64,000 nucleotides of DNA from an uncultured Caryophanales bacterium (GTDB taxonomy: Bacteria > Bacillota_I > Bacilli_A > RFN20 > CAG-826), in assembly GCA_947302535.1 (NCBI GenBank), contig CAMYVX010000001.1:1-64000 (forward strand), given 5' to 3'. The notes beneath the pieces are model-generated. The model made no database searches, had not been told where the DNA came from, and worked only from the letters and a program-made list of their open reading frames with translations. A program made the position numbers and the translations under genes. Below are positions 38,347 through 47,843 of the stretch, piece by piece. Every line of letters begins with the position of its first letter. Position 1 is the stretch's first letter.

Positions 38347-39225
38347 ATGGAAAAGCAAAGATTCAAAACGACAATTACATCAAAACATAAGCTCTTTGAT
38401 CTACATCTTAGAGAAACTTTTAAATATAGAGATTTAATTTGGCTTTTTGTTAAAAGAGATTTTACCGCTTTATATAAGCAGACAATTCTTGGACCATTGT
38501 GGGCGATCATACAACCTCTTTTAACTACATTTGTTTTTTCATTTATTTTTGGTTCCTTGGCCGGATTAACAACCGCAGATGTTCTTGGAGATTTTAATAT
38601 CCCTAGTTTCTTGTTTTATATGTCTGGAACAATGCTGTTTACTTATTTTTCAACAAACGTCAATAAGGTATCAAAGATATTCATTGAAAATAGGCGTACC
38701 ATGGGAAAGGTATATTATCCGAGATTGGTTCAACCTATTGCTACTTCATTATCAAATTTGATTCCTTTAATTATTAACTTATTTTTATTCATAATCGTTT
38801 GGTTGATTTTCTTATTAACAGGATCTACTGACATGCAAGCGACATGGTGGTTATTATTTATACCTTTGATTGTGTTGCAGTTAATCGTTTTGTCGTTGGG
38901 ACTGGGTATGATTATCTCAGCCGTAACAACAAAATATAGAGATTTACAAATGCTTGTTGGATTTGGACTTCAATTATGGCAATATGCCTCACCGATTGCC
39001 TATGGTATGACCATGATAACCAAACCGCATCCAGAGTTAGAATTGCTTTATACTTGTATAAATCCATTAACGCCTATTGTAACTACATTTAGATATGCAA
39101 TGTTTGGAATTGGTTATTTCAATTACATCCCATATCTTGTCGGTTGGGGAATTACTTTACTTGTAGCATTTATTGGTTTGATGCTCTATTCCAAAACCGA
39201 AAAGAATTTTATGGATACTATTTAA
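38347..39225 (+). CDS. Polysaccharide/teichoic acid ABC transporter permease
   Basis: The 292-residue protein has six membrane segments and the ABC2-type block (GPLWAIIQPLLTTFVFSFIFGSL, and IFIENRRTMGKVYYPRLVQPIA). It forms a Wzm/TagG-type exporter with the ATPase encoded 10 bases downstream. The start ATG has no Shine-Dalgarno. It carries a lipid-linked glycan across the membrane. Confidence 0.92.
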   Translation: MEKQRFKTTITSKHKLFDLHLRETFKYRDLIWLFVKRDFTALYKQTILGPLWAIIQPLLTTFVFSFIFGSLAGLTTADVLGDFNIPSFLFYMSGTMLFTYFSTNVNKVSKIFIENRRTMGKVYYPRLVQPIATSLSNLIPLIINLFLFIIVWLIFLLTGSTDMQATWWLLFIPLIVLQLIVLSLGLGMIISAVTTKYRDLQMLVGFGLQLWQYASPIAYGMTMITKPHPELELLYTCINPLTPIVTTFRYAMFGIGYFNYIPYLVGWGITLLVAFIGLMLYSKTEKNFMDTI

Positions 39226-39235
39226 GGAGACAACT

Positions 39236-40510
39236 ATGGTTAGCGATGAATTAATGTTAAAAGTTGAAAATGTCTCCAAAGTTTATAAGCTTGGTGAAAT
39301 TGGTGGTACAACACTTAGAGATGAGCTTCAAAGGGTGTGGGCCAAGATTAGAAAAAAAGAAGATCCAACGAAGAAAATTGGAGCAAAGAATTATAACAAA
39401 GGCGAAAAATTTAAAGCTCTCAACAATATTTCTTTTGAAGTTAAAAAAGGTGAAAGAATTGGAATTATTGGCCACAATGGTGCAGGAAAATCAACACTTT
39501 TAAAGCTTATTTCAAGAGTAACCGGACCAACAGATGGAAAGATTTATCTTAATGGTCGTGTAGCTTCTATGCTTGAGGTCGGAACGGGTTTCCATGAAGA
39601 ACTTACTGGTAGAGAAAATGTTTACTTAAATGGTGCAATACTTGGTATGACTAAAAAAGAAGTTGATGCCAAGATGGAAGACATCATTGAGTTTTCTGAA
39701 GTTAGACAGTTTATTGATACACCTGTTAAACGTTATTCTTCAGGTATGTATGTGAAATTAGCATTCTCAGTTGCTGCTCATCTTGATTCTGAGATTATGA
39801 TTATGGATGAAGTTTTGGCAGTTGGAGACATGGCTTTCCAAAATAAATGCTTAACGAAAATGAGAGATGTCTCCGAACAAGACGACAGAACAATTCTTTA
39901 TGTTTCTCACAACATGAATACGATTAGACAATTGTGCGATCGTGTAATCGTTCTAAATCATGGCGATATTGTTTTTGATGGTGATGTTGAGGAAGGAATT
40001 AAGAATTATTTAGGAGTTTATTCTGAAGACAAACTACCAGTTGAGTATGATATGTCTCAAAAAAAGAGAATTTACGAATTTGGTAAACACGCAAAACTTC
40101 TTTCATTGAAAATCTTGAACAAAGAGAACGCAACCTTTGAAGGAAATGAACCTTTAAATATGAAAATTACTGCGATTTCCTATAAAAAAATGTCTCGTGG
40201 TTGTTTTATCTTCTCTGTCTTGGATTCGAACGGAGCGAGAGTTGGCGCGACATCTACAAGTTATTTTACTGTGTCGGAGAATGAGACAGTGGAGAGAACA
40301 TTTTCACTTGATTTAACAAATCTTGCTTATGGAAGATATTTCATTTATGTGGCATTTGCCGATATCGGTGATGATGAATCAGTTATAGAGTACGATGATC
40401 CTGCTGTAAAAGTCTTTATTGAAATTGTTGATAAAAGAAAGACTGGATTCAAATGGGATAAAAAATATTACGGAAATGTATATTTTCCTCAAGCAAAGGA
40501 AATTTTATGA
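39236..40510 (+). CDS. Polysaccharide ABC transporter ATPase with C-terminal sugar-binding domain (Wzt type)
   Basis: ABC motifs: Walker A GHNGAGKST (about residue 79), signature YSSGM, Walker B IMIMDEVLAVGD. Beyond residue 260 lies a beta-sandwich extension (RIYEFGKHAKLLSLKILNKENATFEGNEPLNMKITAI...) as in Wzt C-terminal domains, which recognise the non-reducing end of the export polymer. That suits ABC-dependent export of a finished polymer. It pairs with the permease upstream and overlaps the next gene by 4 bases. Confidence 0.94.
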   Translation: MVSDELMLKVENVSKVYKLGEIGGTTLRDELQRVWAKIRKKEDPTKKIGAKNYNKGEKFKALNNISFEVKKGERIGIIGHNGAGKSTLLKLISRVTGPTDGKIYLNGRVASMLEVGTGFHEELTGRENVYLNGAILGMTKKEVDAKMEDIIEFSEVRQFIDTPVKRYSSGMYVKLAFSVAAHLDSEIMIMDEVLAVGDMAFQNKCLTKMRDVSEQDDRTILYVSHNMNTIRQLCDRVIVLNHGDIVFDGDVEEGIKNYLGVYSEDKLPVEYDMSQKKRIYEFGKHAKLLSLKILNKENATFEGNEPLNMKITAISYKKMSRGCFIFSVLDSNGARVGATSTSYFTVSENETVERTFSLDLTNLAYGRYFIYVAFADIGDDESVIEYDDPAVKVFIEIVDKRKTGFKWDKKYYGNVYFPQAKEIL

Positions 40511-41373
40511 AAATCATAGCGAGATGTCTCGAAAAAATAAAAACCCGTTTTCGCGAATCGTCATCTTACAGAAATAAGCAAACTATAAACGGAAAAAAAG
40601 TTATTAAATACGCCGTCAATATAGAATATTCCAATTTTCCTGTTGGTGCGCCTTTAAACATTGGTGATACCTTATCGCAAACAATTTATGAATACTTGAA
40701 AGCAAAATATAGTTTAGTGGAAAAGAAACATAAGAAGACTATACATTTGAATATGGTTGGTTCAATAATCGGTTTCAAAAGCTATGACGCGACAATTTGG
40801 GGTAGTGGTATCTTACAAGAGAGTTTCGAAGACAAGATTCAATATCGATCAAAATTCGTTAAATATGACATTAGAGCTGTAAGAGGGCCTTTAACACGTG
40901 AGGTACTTTTAAGATGCGGTTATGATTGTCCTAAAGTTTATGGTGATCCGGCAATTTTGCTTCCTTTGATTTACACTCCTAACAATATAACTAAACACTA
41001 TGGAGTTTCAGTCGTTAGGCATTACAATGATAAAACCATTATTCCTAACGAATTTCACGAAATAAGTGTTGCAACAGACGATTATAGGAATTTTGTTGAT
41101 GAGATCTGTGCTTCCGAACTTGTGATATCCTCGTCCTTGCATGGATTAATTATTGCTGAAACATATGGAATACCTACAATTTGGTTTAATCCTTATGGAC
41201 AAGACGATTTTAAATATAGAGACTGGTATTTATCAATTGGTGTGGAAAATCCCGCAAAAATTCATAGTATTTCTGAAATTAGCAATATAAAAAATGTTGG
41301 TTTAGAAAAGAAAATATCTAAGCTCATTGAACCGTTGTTACAGTCTTTTCCTTTTGAATTTTGGAGTAAATAA
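40507..41373 (+). CDS. Polysaccharide pyruvyl transferase family protein
   Basis: The 288-residue protein has the PS_pyruv_trans pattern: NIGDTLSQTIYEYL, TIWGSGILQESFE, RAVRGPLTREVLLRCGY, KVYGDPAILLPLIY and SELVISSSLHGLIIAETYGIPTIW. It adds a pyruvate ketal to a sugar in the polymer, giving negative charge. It sits directly after the exporter genes. Confidence 0.9.
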   Translation: MKIIARCLEKIKTRFRESSSYRNKQTINGKKVIKYAVNIEYSNFPVGAPLNIGDTLSQTIYEYLKAKYSLVEKKHKKTIHLNMVGSIIGFKSYDATIWGSGILQESFEDKIQYRSKFVKYDIRAVRGPLTREVLLRCGYDCPKVYGDPAILLPLIYTPNNITKHYGVSVVRHYNDKTIIPNEFHEISVATDDYRNFVDEICASELVISSSLHGLIIAETYGIPTIWFNPYGQDDFKYRDWYLSIGVENPAKIHSISEISNIKNVGLEKKISKLIEPLLQSFPFEFWSK

Positions 41374-41375
41374 TA

Positions 41376-42569
41376 ATGGAAAACAAGCCTCGTATAATTT
41401 TTGGAAAACCATATTTATCGTTTGAAGATGAGTATGTATTTTTGAATTGTGACGTTTCAATTAATAACGAAATAAAAACTTTCTGGTTTAAGTATGATAA
41501 GAAATTTGAGAAATACCTAGTTACTGAGTCTAACGAAGCTTTTGTTTTATCGTTCTTGCCTTATTGTATGAAGAAAAACGTTGATATTAAATGTGAGCAT
41601 CCAGTTAATGAAGTATTTAAGAATCAGATCGAAGAATATCTTATACCAACCTTGGCAAGAAATATTAAGAGTTACAATAAAATTGAAATTCAATCTCCGA
41701 TTAATAACATAACGTATGCCGGGAAAGGCGTTGCAGTTGGAATCAGTTGTGGTGTTGATTCAACATATACAATCTTAAAGAATGATAAAACCCACTCTAA
41801 AGATAGCGGTTTGAATATAAACTATGTAACATTTTTTAACGCCGGGTCTTCTGGTTCTTCAGAAAAAAGTTATGACTTATATAATAAGAGACTCGAAGAA
41901 GTAAAAAAGGCCGCTGAATTTTTAGGGTTAGAATTAATCGCTGTTGATACTAATATTAATTCGATTTATGTTGATTTTGATTATGAATCTGTTCATTCTT
42001 ACAGAACTCTTTCGATTCCTTTAACATTGCAGAAGCTCTTTTCAAGATATTACTATTCAAGCTCGTTTGTTTTTGAGGACTTTAAGTTCGATGATAAAGA
42101 TCCAACATATCATGATTTGCTGACTATGATATGCGTGAGTACACCGTCTTTAACTTTTATGGTTGTGGGTGGTGAAGTTACAAGAATTGAAAAAGTAAAA
42201 TTCATATCACAGTTTGATTTTCCAAAACATTTTTTGAATGTTTGCGTACGAAAAGAAACAAATTGTTCAAAATGTTTTAAGTGCATAAGAACAATGTTAG
42301 ATTTATATTTAATCGGAAAATTAGATGAATTTAATGCTGTTTTTGATGTTGACCATTTTCATTCACATTTTGATGAATATGTAGTTTATGCAATCGAGCA
42401 CAGACAAGATATTGATATGCCTGAAATCTATGAACATCTTTGTGCAAGAAAAGCAATTAAACATAAGCATAGACGTGCGGTTAGAGTTAATCGGTTGAAA
42501 AGGATGATACTAGGAACCTTCATTGGAAGTATCTATAAGAAGTTAAAACATCAAGAGGGTAAGAAGTAA
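41376..42569 (+). CDS. PP-loop ATPase-like protein in the polysaccharide cluster
   Basis: The 397-residue protein carries ISCGVDSTYTIL (about residues 122-133), a PP-loop (SxGxDS) of adenine-nucleotide alpha hydrolases, and near residue 296 a CSKCFKC zinc-like pair of CxxC. Such proteins activate a carbonyl or carboxyl by adenylation (QueC, ExsB, amidotransferase relatives). Here the substrate is probably a sugar, for example an amidination or amidation step, but this is inference. It lies two bases after the pyruvyl transferase. Confidence 0.65.
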   Translation: MENKPRIIFGKPYLSFEDEYVFLNCDVSINNEIKTFWFKYDKKFEKYLVTESNEAFVLSFLPYCMKKNVDIKCEHPVNEVFKNQIEEYLIPTLARNIKSYNKIEIQSPINNITYAGKGVAVGISCGVDSTYTILKNDKTHSKDSGLNINYVTFFNAGSSGSSEKSYDLYNKRLEEVKKAAEFLGLELIAVDTNINSIYVDFDYESVHSYRTLSIPLTLQKLFSRYYYSSSFVFEDFKFDDKDPTYHDLLTMICVSTPSLTFMVVGGEVTRIEKVKFISQFDFPKHFLNVCVRKETNCSKCFKCIRTMLDLYLIGKLDEFNAVFDVDHFHSHFDEYVVYAIEHRQDIDMPEIYEHLCARKAIKHKHRRAVRVNRLKRMILGTFIGSIYKKLKHQEGKK

Positions 42570-42575
42570 TTTAAA

Positions 42576-43811
42576 ATGAAAAAGATTTTATTGATTCCAA
42601 GCCAATCATTTCCTATTCCGGCTGTTAAGGGTGGTGCAGTCGAAACTTTGCTGACTCAACTAATCGAAGAAAACGAGAAAAATAAGAGAGCTCAATTATT
42701 TGTTGTCTCTAAAGATGACGAGGAAGCAAAAAAGTTTAAGTTTGATTATTCAAAAATCTTTTATTTCAACAAAAAAAGTTCATCTTTTGGTTTTTCCGTA
42801 ATTTGTTTCTTTAGAAAACTTATCTTTAATCGATTAACAAGAAGGATTTTTAAAAAAGCAAAATACGGATTTAGAGAGTTAAACTATTTTGGTTATAGGT
42901 GCGCAAAAATAGCGAAAAAGATTAAACCGGATATCGTTGTTTCTGAAAGTTACGACCATGTTCATAGATTGTGGCCTTTGGTAAAACTTGTTGGAAAAGA
43001 CAACTTTTACTATCATTTGCACTATACGAAACAGGAAGTTTTGGATGTTAGAAAAATGATGCCCAATACCATTGCAATAAGTGAATTTGTTTTAGACAAC
43101 TGGGCAAAAGATAAAACTATTGGCGGGAGAAATGTTGTTTTATATAACGGAATCGATCTTGCTTCATTTGATTGCAAACTTTCTGCAGATGATATTTCAT
43201 TATTGAGAAAATCATTTAGTCTAAATGACTCCGATTTTGTTGTTCTATTTACTGGCAGATTAAGACCACACAAAGGTGTTTTAGAATTGTTGAGAGCTTT
43301 TAACAATATTGAATCTAATGATATCAAACTCATATTAGCAGGTGACTTTCTTTCTGAATCAAAAGAACACAATATTGATGAAAGCGAATTTGAAAACAAG
43401 TGTCTAGAAATTATTAGCCATAATAAAAATATCATTAGAACTGGAAATGTTGATTATAAAGAAATTAATAAACTCTATTTTCTGAGTGATATACAGATAA
43501 TTCCGTCTATGTGGGAAGAAGGGGCCGGTCTTGTTGCAATAGAAGGAATGGCAAGTGGACTTCCTTTAATAATAACTAACTCTGGAGGAATGCCAGAATA
43601 TACCGGGAAAGAGTGCGCAATTATTTTAGAAAGAGATTCTAATTTAATAAATAACATTTCCGAATCAATATTGAAGTTATATTCCAACAAGGAATTGCGA
43701 GAGAAGATGTCTCAGGCGGTTAGAAACAGATCAAAATTATTTTCCAAAGAGCATTATTATCAACAATATATGAATATCCTTTTAGGGGAGGATGAAAAAG
43801 GTGCAAAATAG
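42576..43811 (+). CDS. Glycosyltransferase family 4 protein
   Basis: The GT-B fold has an N-terminal glycine-rich GGAVETLLTQL and the C-terminal GT4 pattern: VLFTGRLRPHKGVLELLRAF and the EX7E-type motif EEGAGLVAIEGMASGLPLIITNSGGMPEY. A retaining transferase using a nucleotide sugar; the linkage is unknown. It overlaps the next gene by 20 bases, which marks translational coupling. Confidence 0.93.
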   Translation: MKKILLIPSQSFPIPAVKGGAVETLLTQLIEENEKNKRAQLFVVSKDDEEAKKFKFDYSKIFYFNKKSSSFGFSVICFFRKLIFNRLTRRIFKKAKYGFRELNYFGYRCAKIAKKIKPDIVVSESYDHVHRLWPLVKLVGKDNFYYHLHYTKQEVLDVRKMMPNTIAISEFVLDNWAKDKTIGGRNVVLYNGIDLASFDCKLSADDISLLRKSFSLNDSDFVVLFTGRLRPHKGVLELLRAFNNIESNDIKLILAGDFLSESKEHNIDESEFENKCLEIISHNKNIIRTGNVDYKEINKLYFLSDIQIIPSMWEEGAGLVAIEGMASGLPLIITNSGGMPEYTGKECAIILERDSNLINNISESILKLYSNKELREKMSQAVRNRSKLFSKEHYYQQYMNILLGEDEKGAK

Positions 43812-44799
43812 TTTACTATTTTCTATTATTTGTCCTATTTATAATGCTGAAAAAAGTTTAGTTTCTGCAATCAAATCTATTCTTAAACAAGATTATCTAA
43901 ATTGGGAATTGATATTAGTGGATGATGGCTCTACTGATTCTTCACCTTTAATCTGTGATTGCTATTGTAAAGGTGATAGTAGAATAAAAGTTATCCATAA
44001 ACCAAATGAAGGCCAAGCTAAAGCTAGATTTGAGGGTGTTCTTGTTTCAAATGGCGATTATTTACTGTTTTTAGATAGCGATGATCAATATGAGCCGAAT
44101 GCTTTAAGCATCTTAAAAAATAAAATTTCTAACACCTCCTTAGAAGCAATTGTATATAATGCCGTAATTATTTCAGACACCAAAAGGGGCTCAGTTTACG
44201 AGTTTGATTTAAGCAAAGTAGATTGTCCAATGGTGGAATGCTTTGGAAAACGAAGAGTCTCATATTTGTGGTCTATTTGTTTTAAAAAAGATTTTTTATT
44301 AAACATCGATCAAAATACCAAAGATACCTTTTTTAGGTTAAGCTACAGTGAAGATTTTTATCTTATTTATAACGTTATCAAAAATGTAAAATGTGATCGC
44401 TTTGGGATTATTGATGAAAAGTTATATCGTTATATTTATAACGAATCATCTATTACAAAAACTCAAAATGCCTCAAAACTTGTCGATAGATTTTATGTTT
44501 TTAATAACGTTTATAATGATATTTATAGGAACTATCCGAACCTATATAAATTAATAAGCGAATCAGACAAGGATGTTGCTGGTTGGACCTATTTATCTGC
44601 GGCCAGAAAGATAGCGGTAGAATACGACCATGAATGTTATCTACCGTTAATCAAACAAATTAGAACATCATTCTTGTTTAGACACATGAACAAGTTTAAA
44701 AAAGATAAATACAATATGGTTGGATACATTTTATTAAAATTAAAAATGTATAAACGATTTAGAAAATATATAATTAAAAAAGAAGGCAAAGCGAAATGA
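43792..44799 (+). CDS. Glycosyltransferase family 2 protein
   Basis: This GT-A transferase has SIICPIYNAEKSLVSAIKSIL, LVDDGSTDSSPLICDCY and the metal-binding DxD region LFLDSDDQYEPNALSIL. The following 220 residues are a helical C-terminal half. GGGGAG lies before ATG 43792. It would add one sugar to the lipid-linked chain on the inner face. Confidence 0.92.
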   Translation: MKKVQNSLLFSIICPIYNAEKSLVSAIKSILKQDYLNWELILVDDGSTDSSPLICDCYCKGDSRIKVIHKPNEGQAKARFEGVLVSNGDYLLFLDSDDQYEPNALSILKNKISNTSLEAIVYNAVIISDTKRGSVYEFDLSKVDCPMVECFGKRRVSYLWSICFKKDFLLNIDQNTKDTFFRLSYSEDFYLIYNVIKNVKCDRFGIIDEKLYRYIYNESSITKTQNASKLVDRFYVFNNVYNDIYRNYPNLYKLISESDKDVAGWTYLSAARKIAVEYDHECYLPLIKQIRTSFLFRHMNKFKKDKYNMVGYILLKLKMYKRFRKYIIKKEGKAK

Positions 44800-45887
44800 A
44801 AATTAATGTAACTAGATCATCAATGCCATCTTTTGAAGAATATTGTGAAGAAATAAAAGATATTTGGGAATCTAGATGGCTGACAAATCACGGTGTTAAA
44901 CTTCAAGAATTAGAAGAAAAGCTAAAAAAATATCTTGGAGTTAAAAATGTTGTGATGTACACAAACGGTCATTTAGCGTTAGAGGCCGCTATTTCGTATT
45001 TTTATTTCCCTAGAGGAAGCGAAATAATTACTACTCCATTTACTTTTGTGAGCACAACCAACTCCATTATTAGATGTGGAATGGTTCCAGTATTCTGTGA
45101 TATCAACGATAAAGACTACACGATTGATGTAACTAAAATAGAAGCATTAATTACAGATAAGACAGTCGCGATTATGCCTGTACATGTTTACGGCGATATT
45201 TGTGATGTAGAAGCAATTGAGAAAATTGCTAAAAAACATCATTTAAAGGTGATTTATGACGCTGCTCACGCCTTTGGAGTTAGATATAAAAATAGAGGTA
45301 TTGCTAGTTATGGAGAAATCTCTATGTTTAGTTTCCACGCTACAAAAGTATTCCACACCATTGAAGGTGGATGTTTGTGTTTTAATGATGATTCTATGAA
45401 ATTACCTTTAGAACAACAAAAAGACTTTGGAATCGTGGACGCCGAGCGCTGCGATTATGCTGGTGGCAACGCCAAAATGAATGAATTCCAAGCTTCTATG
45501 GGATTATGTAACTTAAGACATATTGATGAATATATCTCCTCTCGAAAAAAGGCCGTAGAGCAATATCAAAAAAGATTATCGGGAATTAAAGGTATTAGCT
45601 TATTAAAACCTCAAGAAGATGTTTTATCTAATTATGCTTATTTACCAGTTATTTTTGATGACTATAAAAAGAGTAGAGATCAAATTAAAGATGAACTCGC
45701 TAAAGATGATATTGGAGCGAGGAAATATTTCTATCCAATAACTAATGAATGTTCTTATTCGAAAGGTAAATATAAAGGAGACACTCCAATCGCAGAGTCG
45801 ATTTCTAAAAAAGTATTAACATTGCCTTTATACTCTGATTTATCAATTGAGGAAGTAAATCTAATTTGCGATATTATTCTAAAATAA
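44796..45887 (+). CDS. DegT/DnrJ/EryC1-type sugar aminotransferase
   Basis: The 363-residue PLP enzyme has the family blocks MYTNGHLALEAAISY, TTPFTFVSTTNSIIRCGMVPVFCDI, YDAAHAFGV and the lysine in SFHATKVFHTIEGGCL (K183 region). These enzymes transaminate 4- or 3-keto nucleotide sugars. With the 4,6-dehydratase at the head of the cluster this would give an amino-dideoxy sugar. Starts in the stop of the previous gene (ATGA). Confidence 0.93.
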   Translation: MKINVTRSSMPSFEEYCEEIKDIWESRWLTNHGVKLQELEEKLKKYLGVKNVVMYTNGHLALEAAISYFYFPRGSEIITTPFTFVSTTNSIIRCGMVPVFCDINDKDYTIDVTKIEALITDKTVAIMPVHVYGDICDVEAIEKIAKKHHLKVIYDAAHAFGVRYKNRGIASYGEISMFSFHATKVFHTIEGGCLCFNDDSMKLPLEQQKDFGIVDAERCDYAGGNAKMNEFQASMGLCNLRHIDEYISSRKKAVEQYQKRLSGIKGISLLKPQEDVLSNYAYLPVIFDDYKKSRDQIKDELAKDDIGARKYFYPITNECSYSKGKYKGDTPIAESISKKVLTLPLYSDLSIEEVNLICDIILK

Positions 45888-45888
45888 T

Positions 45889-46809
45889 ATGAGTGTAGCA
45901 AGTAAAATCTGTTATCGTTTAAAATTAAAAAAATACTTCAAGAAAGTTGAATGTTTTTTAGATGACGGATATTACACTTTAAATGATAAAACAATAAAAC
46001 GAATTAACAAAAAAGACGTTTCATTTTATCGCCGTTTTAAAGTATCTTCTAACAATAACAAATTAGCGAATTATAACTCTGGCAGTTTGTTTTTTACAAA
46101 GTATAAAGCAGGTTTATTAACTGATGATAAAGCTTTTTATTTTATAAATAACAAAGATAGATATGGATTATACAAAACAAATTATTCTCGCTATATCGAT
46201 AGGCTTGTTTATCCATGTATAAGCTTAGAATTTGTTGACGGTAAAATGCTAGTTATTGCCCCAATCGTAAAAGGGTTATTGATTAAAGATTGTTCTCGAT
46301 TTGAAATCTTTCTAGATAAGTTATTTGATTTTGCTAGTAAATCTCAATACGAATATAAAGACGCTGTTGAGAGTGAAATAAAACTTCCATGGTATGTTCA
46401 ACATGGGGACTGTAAAAACGCTAACATCATATGGAATGAAGATAACAAAAATTTCACAATGATTGATTTAGAGGCAATTGATATATACCCGCCTTTATAT
46501 GATGTCTTTTATTATCTTTTTATTGCCAAAAAAGAAGAGTCTATTTCAATTTTAAATAGTGATGAATTTAACAAAAAAGTTAGAGGCTTTTATTCTAGAT
46601 TAACAAAAGATGTTCCAGACAACATTCTAGATATTACCTTAGCTAATTATGCTTACTACACCTCATCTAAAGTTAGTAAAGGTGTTGAATTATATGAGTA
46701 CGATTTTTATTTGTTTTGGAGACATTTCGATTCTTTTGATAAATACCCATTAACTCAAAAAGTATTAAAGGAATACGAAAACAAACTTAAGGAATACAAG
46801 ATCAAATGA
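45889..46809 (+). CDS. Aminoglycoside-phosphotransferase-like sugar kinase
   Basis: The protein (306 residues) carries the phosphotransferase catalytic loop HGDCKNANIIWNEDNKNF and the metal-binding MIDLEAIDIYPPLYDVFYYL. This is the APH/choline-kinase fold, seen in surface-polymer clusters as LPS or sugar kinases. The ATP-binding Lys of the N-lobe is less clear. It probably phosphorylates a sugar or choline-like group on the glycan. Confidence 0.75.
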   Translation: MSVASKICYRLKLKKYFKKVECFLDDGYYTLNDKTIKRINKKDVSFYRRFKVSSNNNKLANYNSGSLFFTKYKAGLLTDDKAFYFINNKDRYGLYKTNYSRYIDRLVYPCISLEFVDGKMLVIAPIVKGLLIKDCSRFEIFLDKLFDFASKSQYEYKDAVESEIKLPWYVQHGDCKNANIIWNEDNKNFTMIDLEAIDIYPPLYDVFYYLFIAKKEESISILNSDEFNKKVRGFYSRLTKDVPDNILDITLANYAYYTSSKVSKGVELYEYDFYLFWRHFDSFDKYPLTQKVLKEYENKLKEYKIK

Positions 46810-47831
46810 TTAATATTGATGAGATTATTAAAAATAAAAATTTAAAACCTATTGCTGAAGCATTTAATCCTTCTAAAGAGGTTATGGTCAGTGTTTTTTG
46901 TTTAACATATAACCAAGAAAAATATATTAAAGAGGCTTTAGATTCATTTTTAAATCAACTTGTTGATTTTAATGTTGAAATAGTAGTGCACGATGACGCT
47001 TCCACCGATAATACTCAAAATATTTTGAAAGAATATTCAAAAAAATATCCAAATGTTGTTAAGGTATTCTTTGAGAAAGATAATCAATATTCTAAAGTCG
47101 GAGACACAATTGAAATTGAAAGAATTCATATCAAAAACACTAAAGGAAAATATATTGCTTCTTGTGAAGGTGATGATTATTGGACCGATCCTTATAAACT
47201 AGTTTTACAAGTTAATGCGCTTGAAAATAATTCAAACTGCTATTTTTCTACCCATAGAGTGACAATTAACAATTTACTAGAACCAGATAAAATAGATATT
47301 CTCCCGAACTTTAAAAGAAAAACAGGAATCATTCATCAAAAAGAGTTTGTAGATATGGTTAATAATGATTATCCATTTCAGACAAGCTGCTATTTTATGA
47401 AAAAGGAATTTTATGAAAAGTTTCTTTTAGACAGACCTCTATATTCTCAAATAATACCAACCTCAGATGAGGCGGTCATGTATTATTTTGGTAATCTCGG
47501 CGATGTCTATTTTATTGATAGAGTTATGTCTTGTTGGAGAAAGTTTACCGAGAATAGTTGGAACGTCACCAATCTTATTAACGCAGATTCTAATGCACAA
47601 AATGAACGTAGAAGAAAATTTGCTAAAGGGATAATCGAATATTACCGATATAGTGGGGAGAGATTTCCTTCTTGTACTGAAAGAGCAAATCGCTTGATGA
47701 TCGACACATATTTATCAGAAGGAAACTTAAAAGGCTTATTTGAAAATAAAAGCATGAGAAAGACTCTTAAACGTCAAGGACGTATAAGGTATTATAAACT
47801 TAGAATTAAAATGATTTTAAAGCATTGCTAA
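46806..47831 (+). CDS. Glycosyltransferase family 2 protein
   Basis: The N-terminal GT-A domain has VSVFCLTYNQEKYIKEALDSFL, VVHDDASTDNTQNILKEY and the acidic CEGDDYWTDPYKL. This subtype (the CEGDDYW motif) is common in capsule clusters of Firmicutes. It overlaps the kinase gene by 4 bases (ATGA). Substrate unknown. Confidence 0.92.
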   Translation: MINIDEIIKNKNLKPIAEAFNPSKEVMVSVFCLTYNQEKYIKEALDSFLNQLVDFNVEIVVHDDASTDNTQNILKEYSKKYPNVVKVFFEKDNQYSKVGDTIEIERIHIKNTKGKYIASCEGDDYWTDPYKLVLQVNALENNSNCYFSTHRVTINNLLEPDKIDILPNFKRKTGIIHQKEFVDMVNNDYPFQTSCYFMKKEFYEKFLLDRPLYSQIIPTSDEAVMYYFGNLGDVYFIDRVMSCWRKFTENSWNVTNLINADSNAQNERRRKFAKGIIEYYRYSGERFPSCTERANRLMIDTYLSEGNLKGLFENKSMRKTLKRQGRIRYYKLRIKMILKHC

Positions 47832-47843
47832 CAGGGAAAAAAC

